A DNA stretch of 64,000 bases from Peribacillus deserti (GCF_002863585.1 NZ_PGUY01000002.1:173458-237457); one strand, 5' to 3'. Counted from the first letter of the stretch, positions 37,050 through 46,490 are shown. Program-made: numbers and translations. Notes: generated from the sequence alone by a model not told the origin.

Positions 37050-37712
37050 GTGAGTACAGAAAAGGCCTACAATATCTATCATGATTATGCAAACGTCAAA
37101 GAATCCTCCCATCTCTCACTTTCAAGGCATGCACTTCAATATCTCTACATGAAGAGAGTTATTGATATTATTATCGCGGGCGTTGGCCTTGTGCTGTCGC
37201 TGCCGGTTATATTATTGTTTGCACTGCTAATCGTTCTTGAGACACCTGGATCTCCTTTCTACTTTCAGGAGCGGGTGGGGAAGAGTGGAAAAACCTTTAA
37301 GATCATTAAACTCAGATCTATGAGAATGGATGCTGAGAAAGAAGGGGCAAGATGGGCTGCCAAACAGGATTCCCGAGTTACCAGAATAGGCGCATTTATC
37401 CGGAAAACACGGATTGATGAGCTGCCGCAATTACTTCTGGTTTTAAAAGGGGACATGTCTATCGTTGGTCCAAGACCTGAAAGGCCGGTCTTCGTTAAGC
37501 AGTTTAATCAGGAGATTGACGGCTTTGAAAAGCGTCTTCTTGTTAAACCCGGGCTGACAGGGCTTGCTCAGGTTAATGGAGGATATGATATTACCCCAAA
37601 AGAAAAATTGAAATATGATCTGGAATATATTCGAAATCTGGCGTTCAAACATGAAATGAAAATTATCATTAAAACGATTAAAGTTCTTTTTACTGGAGAA
37701 GGAGCACGTTAA
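37050..37712 (+). CDS. tuaA: TuaA: undecaprenyl-phosphate sugar phosphotransferase
   Basis: 220 aa. One hydrophobic segment (IDIIIAGVGLVLSLPVILLFALLI) then the bacterial sugar transferase domain: PGSPFYFQERVGKSGKTFKIIKLRSM, RIGAFIRKTRIDELPQLLLVLKGDMS and VGPRPERP, with KPGLTGLAQVNGGYD at the end. It starts the lipid-linked teichuronic acid unit. GTG 37050 is preferred, since the upstream ATG 37014 would coincide with the predicted transcript start and has no ribosome site. First gene of tuaABCDEFGH. Confidence 0.92.
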   Translation: MSTEKAYNIYHDYANVKESSHLSLSRHALQYLYMKRVIDIIIAGVGLVLSLPVILLFALLIVLETPGSPFYFQERVGKSGKTFKIIKLRSMRMDAEKEGARWAAKQDSRVTRIGAFIRKTRIDELPQLLLVLKGDMSIVGPRPERPVFVKQFNQEIDGFEKRLLVKPGLTGLAQVNGGYDITPKEKLKYDLEYIRNLAFKHEMKIIIKTIKVLFTGEGAR

Positions 37713-37725
37713 GGCGGGTGAAAAT

Positions 37726-39186
37726 ATGACCATCACGAACCAAATAACAAAAGGGGCAAAATGGACTGGAATCTCAACAGGAGCCATTACCATCATCCAA
37801 ATCGTCCAGTTCATCTTCCTTGGAAATCAAATGAGCATATCCCAGTTTGGGCTGGTAGGAATGCTTACTACCATTATGGTGTTTGCCCAAATCCTGCTCG
37901 ATTCCGGGTTTGGTTCAGCCGTGATCCAAAAAGAACAAGTTTCGAGAAGAATGCTTTCCACTTTATTTTGGCTGAATGTGATGGCTGGTTGTTCCTTGTT
38001 TATTATTTTGTTTCTTACAAGCGGGATGATCGCCGAGTTCTTTCACCGTACAGAACTAAGGGAATTAATACAAATCTTTGCCGTTCTCTTCCTGGTGGCC
38101 CCTGTCGGGCAGCAAAGCCAGTATTTGCTCCAGAGGGATTTGCGGTTCAATATCCTTGGCAAGATAGAAATGGCTGCAGCTAGTGTTTCGTTTTTACTGT
38201 TAGTTGTTCTTGCATTTGTGATAAGCCCTATTTACGCCTTTGCCATTTCACAGGTTGTTTTATATGGGTTAAAAAGTGTTTCGTACTTTGTGGCCTATGC
38301 CAGAACATGGCGGCCAGGGATCGTCTTTGATTTGAAGGAATGCCGGGAGATCCTGTCCTTTGGGGCCTTTCAATTATCCTCAAGGCTTGTCAACCGGATC
38401 GGCTCAAACATCGATGTGATTTTAATAGGGCGGTTCATGGGTGCCGAAGCACTTGGTATCTATAATCTGGTGTATCAAATTGTAACGATCCCGGTGCTGC
38501 GGATCAACCCGATTATGACAAGGGTTGCCTTCCCGGTTTTTTCGAAAAACCAGCATAGCCATTCCGCGTTGAATGATGGATTTTTGCATATGACGAAGCT
38601 TCTAAGTCTGATTACTTTTCCGATGCTAATGGGGCTGACGGCTGTCGCAAATGTATTTATTCTCACCTTTTTCGGTGAGAAATGGACAGAAGCTATCCCG
38701 GTTTTACAGATCATGGCGATCGTTGGGATTCTGCGGGTGTTAATGAATCCGAGCGGCAGCATCATTCTTGCTAAAGGGAAGGCGGATCTTGCGTTTTACT
38801 GGGATGGGGGCATGCTCCTCCTTTATGGAGGGGCACTGGGAATAGCCGTCAATACAAACAGCTTAGAAATCGTTGCTTGGACCTATGTCCTTGTCAGCAT
38901 TATCAACTTCATATTGGGGCGCTGGCTGCTGTCGTGGCTGATTGGACTCAGGTGGAGCCGGTATTTGCGGACGGTGGCTATTCCTTTTGTGTTATCGCTG
39001 CTGATTACCTTCACAGCTTACTTGATCAATAAAGGCTGCAGCTATTATTTTTCGGAAACCGCCGTTTGGCCGCTTGTTATTTCAGTGGGAGTCAGTGCTG
39101 GGATGTATGTAATTCTTTTATATGCATGTTATCCGAAGTATTTCTCAAAGGTGTTAAAAAAACGGACTGGAGGCAGGGCGATATGA
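37726..39186 (+). CDS. tuaB: TuaB: teichuronic acid flippase (MOP superfamily)
   Basis: 486 aa membrane protein with about fourteen segments. The start TKGAKWTGISTGAITIIQIVQFIFLG and segment RFMGAEALGIYNLVYQI are typical of TuaB/WzxC-type polysaccharide exporters. It would flip the lipid-linked repeat unit across the membrane. It begins 13 bases after tuaA and its stop overlaps the tuaC start (ATGA). Not related closely to the capsule flippase at 9437. Confidence 0.92.
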   Translation: MTITNQITKGAKWTGISTGAITIIQIVQFIFLGNQMSISQFGLVGMLTTIMVFAQILLDSGFGSAVIQKEQVSRRMLSTLFWLNVMAGCSLFIILFLTSGMIAEFFHRTELRELIQIFAVLFLVAPVGQQSQYLLQRDLRFNILGKIEMAAASVSFLLLVVLAFVISPIYAFAISQVVLYGLKSVSYFVAYARTWRPGIVFDLKECREILSFGAFQLSSRLVNRIGSNIDVILIGRFMGAEALGIYNLVYQIVTIPVLRINPIMTRVAFPVFSKNQHSHSALNDGFLHMTKLLSLITFPMLMGLTAVANVFILTFFGEKWTEAIPVLQIMAIVGILRVLMNPSGSIILAKGKADLAFYWDGGMLLLYGGALGIAVNTNSLEIVAWTYVLVSIINFILGRWLLSWLIGLRWSRYLRTVAIPFVLSLLITFTAYLINKGCSYYFSETAVWPLVISVGVSAGMYVILLYACYPKYFSKVLKKRTGGRAI

Positions 39187-40388
39187 AGGTTGTATGGATA
39201 ACGAGTGTTTACCCGAGCTCGGAGCAGCCTGGCAGCGGGGTTTTTCACGAAACACAGGTGCAGGCGCTTATAGATTTAGGGATTGAAGTGACCGTCATCT
39301 GTCCGGTTCCCATGGCCCCAGCCTTGATTCAACATATGAGAAAGAAATATCGTGCAAATAAACATATACCGCTTGTTTACAATCGCAACGGTGTTACGGT
39401 GTATCGGCCGCCCTATACGGCACTGCCGGGTCAGCTCAGGTGGGCACAGCCCGATTCCCGGATTGCAACTGCAGTCCTGAAGACGATGGCTGACTATAAC
39501 ATTGACGCCGATTTAATTCATGCCCACTTTGCCATGCCATCGGGAGGTGCGGCGAAACGGGTCGCGCAGGCAAAAAACCTTCCCTGGGTTCTCACGCTGC
39601 ATGGAAGTGATGTAAATGTGTATCCGCACTACAGCAAAGGTGCCATGAAAGCATTTTTGCAGTCTGTTAAGTCGGCAGACACTGTGATATCAGTTGGCAG
39701 CATTTTAAAGGAGAAGGCGAAAGAGCTAAGTGGAAGGGACAGCTTCCATCTTCCAATCGGGGTTGATTTATCCCGGTTTCAGCCGCCTAAACAATTTAAG
39801 CTGGAAGTACGAAGACAGCTGGGGCTGCCGCTGGATAAAAAAATCGTTTTATTTGTCGGCCGGTTAACGGAGGCAAAAGGAGTTTTTGAGCTTGCAAAGG
39901 CACTGGAAGACCTCCCGGAAGAAGTGGCTGCTGCCTATGTAGGTGATGGACCTGCCTATAAAAAGCTGAAATCCCATCCTGAATGTAATCAACGGATTTT
40001 CCTCACCGGACAGGTTGAAAATTCTAATGTCATAGATTACTTGTTTGCCAGTGATGTGTTTGCGCTCCCTTCCTATACGGAAGGAATGCCGACCGTCGTA
40101 ATCGAGGCACTAGCGCTGAAGATTCCGGTGATTTGCAGCGCGGTGGGTGGTGTACCGGAGCTGTTCGGGCAGCACAGCAGTCTTCTGATAGAGCCCCAAT
40201 CGGTGGAAAGCCTATCGGAGAGGATACGTGATTATTTATACAGAGATATCAATCTAACAAAGATTGGGCATGAACTGTATTGCCATATTCAGGAACACTA
40301 TGATGCTTCTAAGAATGCAGCTGTTTTGGGCGATATCTATTCCAGGATGCTGGAATCAGATGGCCGTTTAAGCGGAAATACCAAATGA
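39183..40388 (+). CDS. tuaC: TuaC: glycosyltransferase family 4
   Basis: 401 aa. MKVVWITSVYPSSEQPGSGVFHETQ start, LIHAHFAMPSGGAAKRVAQ and LTLHGSDVNVYP in the acceptor domain, KKIVLFVGRLTEAKGVFELAKAL and PSYTEGMPTVVIEALALKIPVICSAVGGVPE (EGMPTVVIEA donor motif) in the C-terminal half. Expected role: adding a sugar of the teichuronic acid repeat. ATG 39183 overlaps the tuaB stop; longer frames lie within tuaB. Confidence 0.92.
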   Translation: MKVVWITSVYPSSEQPGSGVFHETQVQALIDLGIEVTVICPVPMAPALIQHMRKKYRANKHIPLVYNRNGVTVYRPPYTALPGQLRWAQPDSRIATAVLKTMADYNIDADLIHAHFAMPSGGAAKRVAQAKNLPWVLTLHGSDVNVYPHYSKGAMKAFLQSVKSADTVISVGSILKEKAKELSGRDSFHLPIGVDLSRFQPPKQFKLEVRRQLGLPLDKKIVLFVGRLTEAKGVFELAKALEDLPEEVAAAYVGDGPAYKKLKSHPECNQRIFLTGQVENSNVIDYLFASDVFALPSYTEGMPTVVIEALALKIPVICSAVGGVPELFGQHSSLLIEPQSVESLSERIRDYLYRDINLTKIGHELYCHIQEHYDASKNAAVLGDIYSRMLESDGRLSGNTK

Positions 40389-40411
40389 ATGTACAGAAGG
40401 AGACGATGATT

Positions 40412-41749
40412 GTGAAGAAAATAGCGGTAATTGGAACTGGTTATGTTGGCCTTGTATCGGGAACTTGTTTTGCGGAGGCTGGCAATCAGGTGACATGCTG
40501 TGACATAAATCAGAGCAAAATATCGAATCTCTTAAAGGGAATTATGCCGATCTATGAGCCAGGACTGAAGGAGCTTGTCCAAACGAACGTGGAGAAGGAA
40601 CAGCTTCATTTTACCACGGAAATTGAGCAGGCTGTCCGCGACGCGGAAGTAGTCTATATTGCAGTCGGGACTCCGATGTCGGCCACTGGGGAAGCAGACC
40701 TTACTTACGTAAAAGAGGTCGCCGAAACGATTGGCCGCAATTTAAATGGCTATAAGGTGATTGTAACGAAAAGCACGGTTCCTGTTGGTACCGGCAAGCT
40801 GGTTGAAGGGATTGTACGTAACTTTGCTCCTAAAGGACAGGCTTTTGATATTGTCTCTAATCCGGAATTTTTACGCGAGGGAGCAGCGATTAAGGACAGC
40901 ATGAATATGGAGCGCGCCGTGATTGGGGCAACAAGCGACAAAGCTTACGAAATCATTGCTGACCTTCATAAACCGTTTACTTCAAACATCGTGAAAGCTT
41001 CTGTGGAAAGTGCAGAGCTGATCAAATATGCAGCTAACGCCTTTTTAGCAACAAAGATTTCATTTATCAACGACATTGCTAATATCTGTGAACGTGTAGG
41101 TGCCGATGTAACGAAGGTTTCTGAAGGGATAGGCCTTGACAGCAGGATTGGCAGGAAGTTTTTACAGGCGGGAGTTGGGTTCGGGGGCTCATGTTTTCCG
41201 AAGGATACATCAGCACTTCTCCATATTGCCGAGGATTGCGGGTATGACTTTAATTTGATCAAAGCGGTCATGGAAACAAATGCAGGGCAGAGGACCCAGG
41301 TCGTAGAAAAACTGTTGGCTCCTTTAGGGTCATTAAAGGGAAAGACCATCAGTGTCCTCGGTCTTGCCTTTAAGCCAGACACGGATGACGTCAGGTTCGC
41401 ACCAGCGCTTGATATTATTCCGCAGCTGAAAGCTTTAGGGGCACAGGTAAAAGCATTCGACCCAATTGCCATCCCTGAGGCGAAAAAGCAGCTCGGTAGT
41501 CTATGTGAGTACTCGGAGGATCTATATGAAACGATTAAACATACAGATGCATGCATCGTATTAACAGATTGGAAGGAAGTAAAAGGATTGGATTTAGTGA
41601 AGGCAAAGCGGCTGCTAAAACGTCCTGTTATGATCGACGGCCGCAACCTTTTTGACCTGGATGTCATGCATGACCTCGGCTATACCTATTTATCCATGGG
41701 AAGGCCTGCTGTTTATATCGAAAAAGTGATGGTGTCACATGTTATTTAA
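40412..41749 (+). CDS. tuaD: TuaD: UDP-glucose 6-dehydrogenase
   Basis: 445 aa. KKIAVIGTGYVGLVSGTCFAEAG, VGTPMSATGEADLTYV, STVPVGTGKLVEG, SNPEFLREGAAI and the active-site GFGGSCFPKDTSAL; LGLAFKPDTDDVRFAP in the UDP domain. Makes UDP-glucuronate for teichuronic acid. Upstream starts (ATG 40385, ATG 40406) exist; GTG 40412 fits best with AAGGAGA 8 bases away and with the family N-terminus. Paralogue of ugd at 13595, but with the G+C of its operon. Confidence 0.95.
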   Translation: MKKIAVIGTGYVGLVSGTCFAEAGNQVTCCDINQSKISNLLKGIMPIYEPGLKELVQTNVEKEQLHFTTEIEQAVRDAEVVYIAVGTPMSATGEADLTYVKEVAETIGRNLNGYKVIVTKSTVPVGTGKLVEGIVRNFAPKGQAFDIVSNPEFLREGAAIKDSMNMERAVIGATSDKAYEIIADLHKPFTSNIVKASVESAELIKYAANAFLATKISFINDIANICERVGADVTKVSEGIGLDSRIGRKFLQAGVGFGGSCFPKDTSALLHIAEDCGYDFNLIKAVMETNAGQRTQVVEKLLAPLGSLKGKTISVLGLAFKPDTDDVRFAPALDIIPQLKALGAQVKAFDPIAIPEAKKQLGSLCEYSEDLYETIKHTDACIVLTDWKEVKGLDLVKAKRLLKRPVMIDGRNLFDLDVMHDLGYTYLSMGRPAVYIEKVMVSHVI

Positions 41750-41792
41750 TTTAATGGGCTTTCATTAAAGCACAATCTTAGTTTAATAACTG

Positions 41793-41920
41793 TGTTGATT
41801 GGAGCGGAGGGCGCGAGACTCCTGCGGGAGCAGCGGCTCACGGGAGACCCAACAGGCGTAACGCCGGAGGAGGCTCGCGGACCTCCACGCGAAAAGCGAA
41901 TCCTTTCGCTGCAATCAACA
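41793..41920. repeat. Interspersed Bacillus-type repeat element between tuaD and tuaE
   Basis: A 128-base G+C-rich block is bounded by TGTTGATTG (41793-41801) and its complement CAATCAACA (41912-41920). Inside are GAGACTCCTGCGGGAGCAGC, GGAGACCC, AGGCGTAACGCC and GGAGGAGGCTCGCGGACC, each forming a stem. This matches the highly structured repeats scattered in Bacillus genomes. It interrupts the operon between two genes without a coding frame. Confidence 0.8.
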
Positions 41921-41963
41921 GGCAAGTTAAGAAGAGCTATCTCGTGAAAGGAGAAGGAAAGCG

Positions 41964-43418
41964 ATGGAGAGCAATTTCAAAATTAAACAGGCAGCAGGAA
42001 CATCAGCTTTCCTTTTGGCCGGGTTATTAATTGTCTGTTACTTTGCCGGAATGGGTCCAGTGTTCCTTGTCTTTTTAGGGGGATGGGCTGTTATGTTCCT
42101 GGCTGCCTTCGTAAAGCCGCACGTGAGCTATAAGCAGATTTCAATTGCTGTTATGTATATTCTGGTTGCTTCCACCTTTCTCAACCAGTCACTCCTCAGC
42201 ATTAAGGCAGGCTTCTTTACCTTATTCCTGTACAGGCTGATTCTGATTGCTGCGGCATTTATATTCCTGGTACACGCGGCGCGGGACCGGGAGCTGCCGC
42301 GATACTGGAACGGAGTGCAGGTAAAGGGAGTCATGCTCTTTCTCTTGTTCTGGCTGGCTTATGGCGGTGTGTCGCTTCTGTGGGCGAAATCAGTCGGTGA
42401 TGGAATCAAGTATATGTTTCTGCTTGGTATGGGTGTCGTATTTGTCTTTCTGGCTGTCTTCACGTTTACAACCATTAACCGGATTTTGATGGTATATGCA
42501 ATCTGGATGCTGATGACCGTCTTTCTCATGTTGATTGGTCTGGCAAACCACTTTTTACAGATTCAGCTGCCGACCTCAACGCTTTACGGAGGGCCCCAAT
42601 ACAAGCTGGCTTATCCGACATCGGTCTTTTTTAATCAGAATGACTTTGCGACCTTTTTAACCATATCCTTCTTCTTTTATCTGGCAACGGCAAAAAACAG
42701 TACACATGCATGGCTGAAAACCGTAACGATCCTGCTTGCATGTCTGGCTGTATATCTAATCTATTTAACCGAATCACGTGCAAGCCTGCTCGCTGTGATC
42801 GCAGGACTTGCCGTATTTGTCTTTATAAATCTTCCAAGAGGGCTGAAGAAAATATCGGCATATCTTGGAGCAGCAGCTGCTGTACTAGGGGTCTTCATGA
42901 TGTTCGGCAAATTCGAGAAGCTTTTTGCAATGCTGTTCTCGGCTGCCGGTTATCAGACAAGATACGAAGCCCTGCCATCCAATGAGGCCAGATTGAATCT
43001 ATTGAAAAACACGATCCATTATCTGGGCGAAACACTGGGGTTCGGGGTCGGGGCAGGAAATCTTTCATTCTATTTAAAAAATGAGCCTGTCTTTCATACC
43101 AATTATGTCGTTGAGGCTCATAACTGGCTGGCCGAAATATTGGGCAGCTTCGGAATGATCGTATTTTTAGGATATGTTTTGATGTATGGGTATCTCTTTT
43201 TCAGCCTATACAACATGTATGGAACGGGCGGCCGTAAGGAAAAGACATTGCAAGAAGCCTGCATGCAGGCCATGGTCGCCTTCCTCGTATCCAGCATCAG
43301 CCCGAGCACAGTGAGCAACCTCTATTTTCACTGGGTATTCCTCGGGTTTGTCATATCGGTCGTATCCGTCATGAAAACTTCAAAGCTTGGGGGACTGTCC
43401 CCTATTTCCCGGAAATAG
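41964..43418 (+). CDS. tuaE: TuaE: teichuronic acid polymerase/ligase-like membrane protein
   Basis: 484 aa, about ten to twelve membrane segments, O-antigen ligase/polymerase family (Wzy_C-like). Periplasmic-loop motifs PTSVFFNQNDFATFL and GFGVGAGNLSFYLKNEPVFHTNYVVEAHNWLAEILGSFG are characteristic. AAGGAGAAGG lies before the ATG. The last about 10 residues (GGLSPISRK) and the stop are encoded by a palindromic repeat (43390-43430), so the natural C-terminus has been replaced or extended by repeat insertion. Confidence 0.9.
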   Translation: MESNFKIKQAAGTSAFLLAGLLIVCYFAGMGPVFLVFLGGWAVMFLAAFVKPHVSYKQISIAVMYILVASTFLNQSLLSIKAGFFTLFLYRLILIAAAFIFLVHAARDRELPRYWNGVQVKGVMLFLLFWLAYGGVSLLWAKSVGDGIKYMFLLGMGVVFVFLAVFTFTTINRILMVYAIWMLMTVFLMLIGLANHFLQIQLPTSTLYGGPQYKLAYPTSVFFNQNDFATFLTISFFFYLATAKNSTHAWLKTVTILLACLAVYLIYLTESRASLLAVIAGLAVFVFINLPRGLKKISAYLGAAAAVLGVFMMFGKFEKLFAMLFSAAGYQTRYEALPSNEARLNLLKNTIHYLGETLGFGVGAGNLSFYLKNEPVFHTNYVVEAHNWLAEILGSFGMIVFLGYVLMYGYLFFSLYNMYGTGGRKEKTLQEACMQAMVAFLVSSISPSTVSNLYFHWVFLGFVISVVSVMKTSKLGGLSPISRK

Positions 43419-43430
43419 GGGACAGTCCCC
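43390..43430. repeat. GGGGACAGTCCCC palindromic repeat, copy 1
   Basis: GGGGACTGTCCCC (43390-43402) and GGGGACAGTCCCC (43418-43430) enclose TATTTCC-CGGAAATA; the whole 41 bases are almost perfectly self-complementary. It overlaps the end of tuaE. Confidence 0.9.
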
Positions 43431-43460
43431 ATACAAAAAAATTGTCTAAGGAGCACTGGC

Positions 43461-44132
43461 ATGGAACTCGTTGTTAGTAGATTGACTGCAAGAACAAAGA
43501 AGTTTTTCGTTTTATTAGTAGCATTCCCGCTGGTTCTCGGTGCTCTTGGCTGGTTTCTTCCGGTTGGCGCATCGGGTTCGGATGCCCCGGCTGAGGCAGA
43601 GATTTCCTTGGGAAACTACGAAAATCCAAGTTTAAACGACCCAAAGCAGGTCATCGTTCGGCTGTCAAACCTGCCCTTTTATCAAGAGAATCTGCCTGAT
43701 GTTCTTACTGAACACAGAGATGATCTCATGAATGATTTGAGCGTGACTCCAGTTTCGGAGACAAATATACAAATCTCCTATAAAAATCATCCGCAGGAAG
43801 AATCCATTCTAATGGTGAACAGCATAGCCGAAGCGTTTATGAAACTGGATAAGCGGAACTTTGATCAAAAGCAGACCATAATGAATGAATCCATTGATCA
43901 ATTAAAGAACGAAACGGTAGGACCTGACGCCAAAGTTGACCAGCAGCGGTTTTTGTATGAGCTGCAAACGGAGGCTCTCACGATGAAGCCAGCTGTACTA
44001 TTGAAGGCGCCGGAAGAAGAGGCAATGGGAAAGAACGCAGTATCGTCAGAATCGAGGGCGGTTCTCGGTGTGTTAATGGGCTTTACCCTTGCCCTGTTAT
44101 GGATTGTTGTACCGGAATTCGTACGAGAATAG
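43461..44132 (+). CDS. tuaF: TuaF: Wzz-like chain-length/regulatory membrane protein
   Basis: 223 aa. An N-terminal membrane helix (FFVLLVAFPLVLGALGWFLPVG), an extracellular region of about 150 aa with a coiled-coil-like stretch (FDQKQTIMNESIDQLKNET), and a C-terminal helix (AVLGVLMGFTLALLWIVV) give the two-helix Wzz topology. Position between tuaE and tuaG identifies it. AAGGAG precedes the ATG. Confidence 0.88.
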   Translation: MELVVSRLTARTKKFFVLLVAFPLVLGALGWFLPVGASGSDAPAEAEISLGNYENPSLNDPKQVIVRLSNLPFYQENLPDVLTEHRDDLMNDLSVTPVSETNIQISYKNHPQEESILMVNSIAEAFMKLDKRNFDQKQTIMNESIDQLKNETVGPDAKVDQQRFLYELQTEALTMKPAVLLKAPEEEAMGKNAVSSESRAVLGVLMGFTLALLWIVVPEFVRE

Positions 44133-44154
44133 AAACAATAGGAGGTTAAGGCCG

Positions 44155-44913
44155 GTGAAACGAAATCAGCCCGTCGTATCTATTATTACACCATCGTATA
44201 ATGCCCGCAGGTTTATCGGGGATACCATAGAATCTGTCCAGCAGCAGACGTTTCAGGACTGGGAAATGATTATTGTGGATGATTGCTCAACCGATGATAC
44301 ACGTGAAATTTTAAAGATCTATACCAGGGATGACCCCAGGATTCGCGTGAACTGCCTTGATGAAAATGGCGGTGCTGCAGTCGCTAGAAATAAAGCTATG
44401 GAAAACGCCTCCGGCAGGTATCTTGCTTTTCTGGACAGCGACGACAGCTGGAAGCCTGAAAAATTGGCAAAACAGCTGGAGTTCATGCAGAAACATAATC
44501 ATGCTTTTACATTCACCGGCTACGAGCTAGTGAACGCGGATGGAGACCCAATAAACAAAAAAGTTTTGGCGCCGGAACAGATTTCATATCATCATTTGCT
44601 GAAAAACACGATCGTAGGTACGTTAACCGTGATGATTGACAGGGAGCAAACCGGACCATTTGAAATGCCGAATATCAGGACAAGACAGGATCTGGCTACA
44701 TGGCTGTCTATTTTGAAAAAAGGGTTTACGGCCTATGGCTTAAATGAAATTCTCGCTGAATACCGTGTCGGCAACGCCTCGATTTCGCAAAACAAATGGA
44801 AAGCAGCCAAGATGAACTGGTTTGTGTATCGCAAGGTGGAGAAGTTAAATGTGGTCAAGGCCTTCTGGTGCTTCTCACATTATGCCTGTCATGCTGTATT
44901 AAAAAGAATGTAA
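44155..44913 (+). CDS. tuaG: TuaG: glycosyltransferase family 2
   Basis: 252 aa GT-A enzyme: VVSIITPSYNARRFIGDTIESVQQQTF, IVDDCSTDDT, and DxD motif FLDSDDSWKPEK; TRQDLATWLSIL corresponds to the catalytic-base region. GTG 44155 has AGGAGGT 7 bases before it. Adds a sugar of the teichuronic acid repeat (likely GalNAc or GlcUA; not determined from sequence). Confidence 0.93.
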   Translation: MKRNQPVVSIITPSYNARRFIGDTIESVQQQTFQDWEMIIVDDCSTDDTREILKIYTRDDPRIRVNCLDENGGAAVARNKAMENASGRYLAFLDSDDSWKPEKLAKQLEFMQKHNHAFTFTGYELVNADGDPINKKVLAPEQISYHHLLKNTIVGTLTVMIDREQTGPFEMPNIRTRQDLATWLSILKKGFTAYGLNEILAEYRVGNASISQNKWKAAKMNWFVYRKVEKLNVVKAFWCFSHYACHAVLKRM

Positions 44914-44925
44914 GGGGTGGAAGAA

Positions 44926-46113
44926 ATGAAGAACATTCATATCATGGTAGCCACAGGCGAATGGGGCCAGGACAACCTAAGATACCGCAGGCACAGGCTC
45001 GCCGAATTTCTGCAGAGTCAGCCAGACACAAAAGAAGTCATCTGGCTATGCCCAACCCCTTATCAAACGGATTCTTCACTGTCCACATTGCCGAATGGCA
45101 TCAAACAATGGGCGGTACAGGACCTCCTGCCCCAAAAGGCGTTCCGTTTTGGCCGGTATATAGACAGCTTTTACAAGAGAAAAATAGAGCTTTTCCTAGA
45201 ATTTCTAAAACAGTCAAGGGAACAATTCAACCTGATTCTCTGGTATACCTTTCCTGGCTTTCCACTGCTTGCTGACCTCTTTCCATGGGATAAGGTTATC
45301 TATGATTGCAGCGATTTGTGGGCATCCCCCATCAGCGGTTCCAAATCTGTGGTATCAGCCTTCAGGCAGAAAGTGATAGCATCTGCAGAAGACCGTATTG
45401 TGAAAAGAGCCGAGCTGATCTTCTGCACATCCGATTACTTACGGGAGCGGATTGTGCGAAAGCTGGGTACCTCTAATACTGGACACGTACAGACCTTTGA
45501 AAATGGCGTGGAATATGGATTGTTCGCAGGTGAAAAAGAAACAGCTGATATTGCACCAGGATTTGACGGTACGATTTTAGGTTTTATCGGCGGCATCAAG
45601 CCAAAACTGAATCTTCCGTTAATCACAAGGGCTGCCCGGCAGAAACGGGAATGGCTGTTTTTGTTCGTCGGACCGGATGGAACAGGCGGCCTTCCAGAGT
45701 TTAAAGAACTTCTGCAGGAGCCTAATGTGCTTTGGACAGGAAGTGTCCCGCCGCTCGAGGTTCCAAAGTATATGAATCTAGTAGATATAGGCATCATGCC
45801 ATATAAATCATCACCTTATAATTCCGCAGTATTTCCGTTAAAGCTGTATGAATTTCTGGCAGCCGGCAAGCCTGCAGTTGGAGTACATCTGCCATCCACT
45901 AAGAAATATGCAGAGGAAATGGTGTATGAGCATGTGGATCGTGATGAGGACTTTATTGAAGCATGCGAAAAGGTTGAAGCGGCTGTGTATAATCAAGCGT
46001 TTGTTAACAGACGGAGGGAATTGGCGCAGACAAAGGACTGGAATTCTGTCTTCAGCGAAATGGTGGATACTGTTTTTGAAAAAAAGAAAATTCCTCCGGC
46101 TCATGTCAGTTGA
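44926..46113 (+). CDS. tuaH: TuaH: glycosyltransferase family 4-like
   Basis: 395 aa. KNIHIMVATGEWGQDNLRYRRHRLAEFL start, YDCSDLWASPISG, ILGFIGGIKPKLNLPLI, LFVGPDGTGG, and PYKSSPYNSAVFPLKLYEFLAAGKPAVG in the donor domain. Last gene of the tua operon, 12 bases after tuaG. ATG 44926 follows an AGGGGTGG ribosome site. Confidence 0.92.
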   Translation: MKNIHIMVATGEWGQDNLRYRRHRLAEFLQSQPDTKEVIWLCPTPYQTDSSLSTLPNGIKQWAVQDLLPQKAFRFGRYIDSFYKRKIELFLEFLKQSREQFNLILWYTFPGFPLLADLFPWDKVIYDCSDLWASPISGSKSVVSAFRQKVIASAEDRIVKRAELIFCTSDYLRERIVRKLGTSNTGHVQTFENGVEYGLFAGEKETADIAPGFDGTILGFIGGIKPKLNLPLITRAARQKREWLFLFVGPDGTGGLPEFKELLQEPNVLWTGSVPPLEVPKYMNLVDIGIMPYKSSPYNSAVFPLKLYEFLAAGKPAVGVHLPSTKKYAEEMVYEHVDRDEDFIEACEKVEAAVYNQAFVNRRRELAQTKDWNSVFSEMVDTVFEKKKIPPAHVS

Positions 46114-46160
46114 GAGGGATATACCGGGAGAAACACTGAACGGCTGGAAATATATTCAGA

Positions 46161-46187
46161 TTAATATGAATTAACAAAACATTAACA
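46161..46187 (+). promoter_or_regulatory. Candidate PhoP boxes upstream of gtaB
   Basis: TTAATA (46161), TTAACA (46171) and TTAACA (46182) are spaced 10 and 11 bases, the pattern of PhoP direct repeats. TATCAT at about 46204-46209 could be the -10. The downstream genes are a small membrane protein and gtaB, whose product feeds teichuronic acid synthesis, so Pho control would make sense. Confidence 0.5.
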
Positions 46188-46298
46188 TCCCGGTAATTAC
46201 TTCTTATCATAGGAAAAGTACACTGAAACTGTAGAAATTACAGGAGTCATCGAAAACCAGCTATACCAGTTTTATAAATTCCTGGTAGGAGGTAAGAG

Positions 46299-46490
46299 AT
46301 GTTACAAATACTGAATATCCTGTTTCTTGTCTTTGTATCCTTGTGTTTCAGTGTCATCTTTTATTATTCATTTATTGAGCCTAAATGGAGGCGCAGTCCC
46401 AAATTCCAATCAGCGGCCTATTCATTACGTAAAATAAAACTCTTAAAAATCATACTAAAGGGATGTGGGTTTAGTGAAAAAAGTGCGTAA
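46299..46490 (+). CDS. Small membrane protein, 63 aa
   Basis: AGGAGGTAAGAG lies right before the [25 protein letters not shown] is one membrane helix; the rest is strongly basic (KWRRSPKFQ...[12 protein letters not shown]). It overlaps the gtaB start by 17 bases in another frame, so translation may be coupled. No family recognised. Confidence 0.6.
   Translation: MLQILNILFLVFVSLCFSVIFYYSFIEPKWRRSPKFQSAAYSLRKIKLLKIILKGCGFSEKSA

Noticed and set aside
40966..41667. Long 233-codon - strand frame opposite tuaD
   Set aside because: Antisense of a highly conserved gene; serine-rich shadow composition typical of codon bias.
44796..45275. 159-codon + frame across the tuaG/tuaH junction
   Set aside because: Overlaps two solid genes in another frame with no ribosome site; composition unlike protein.
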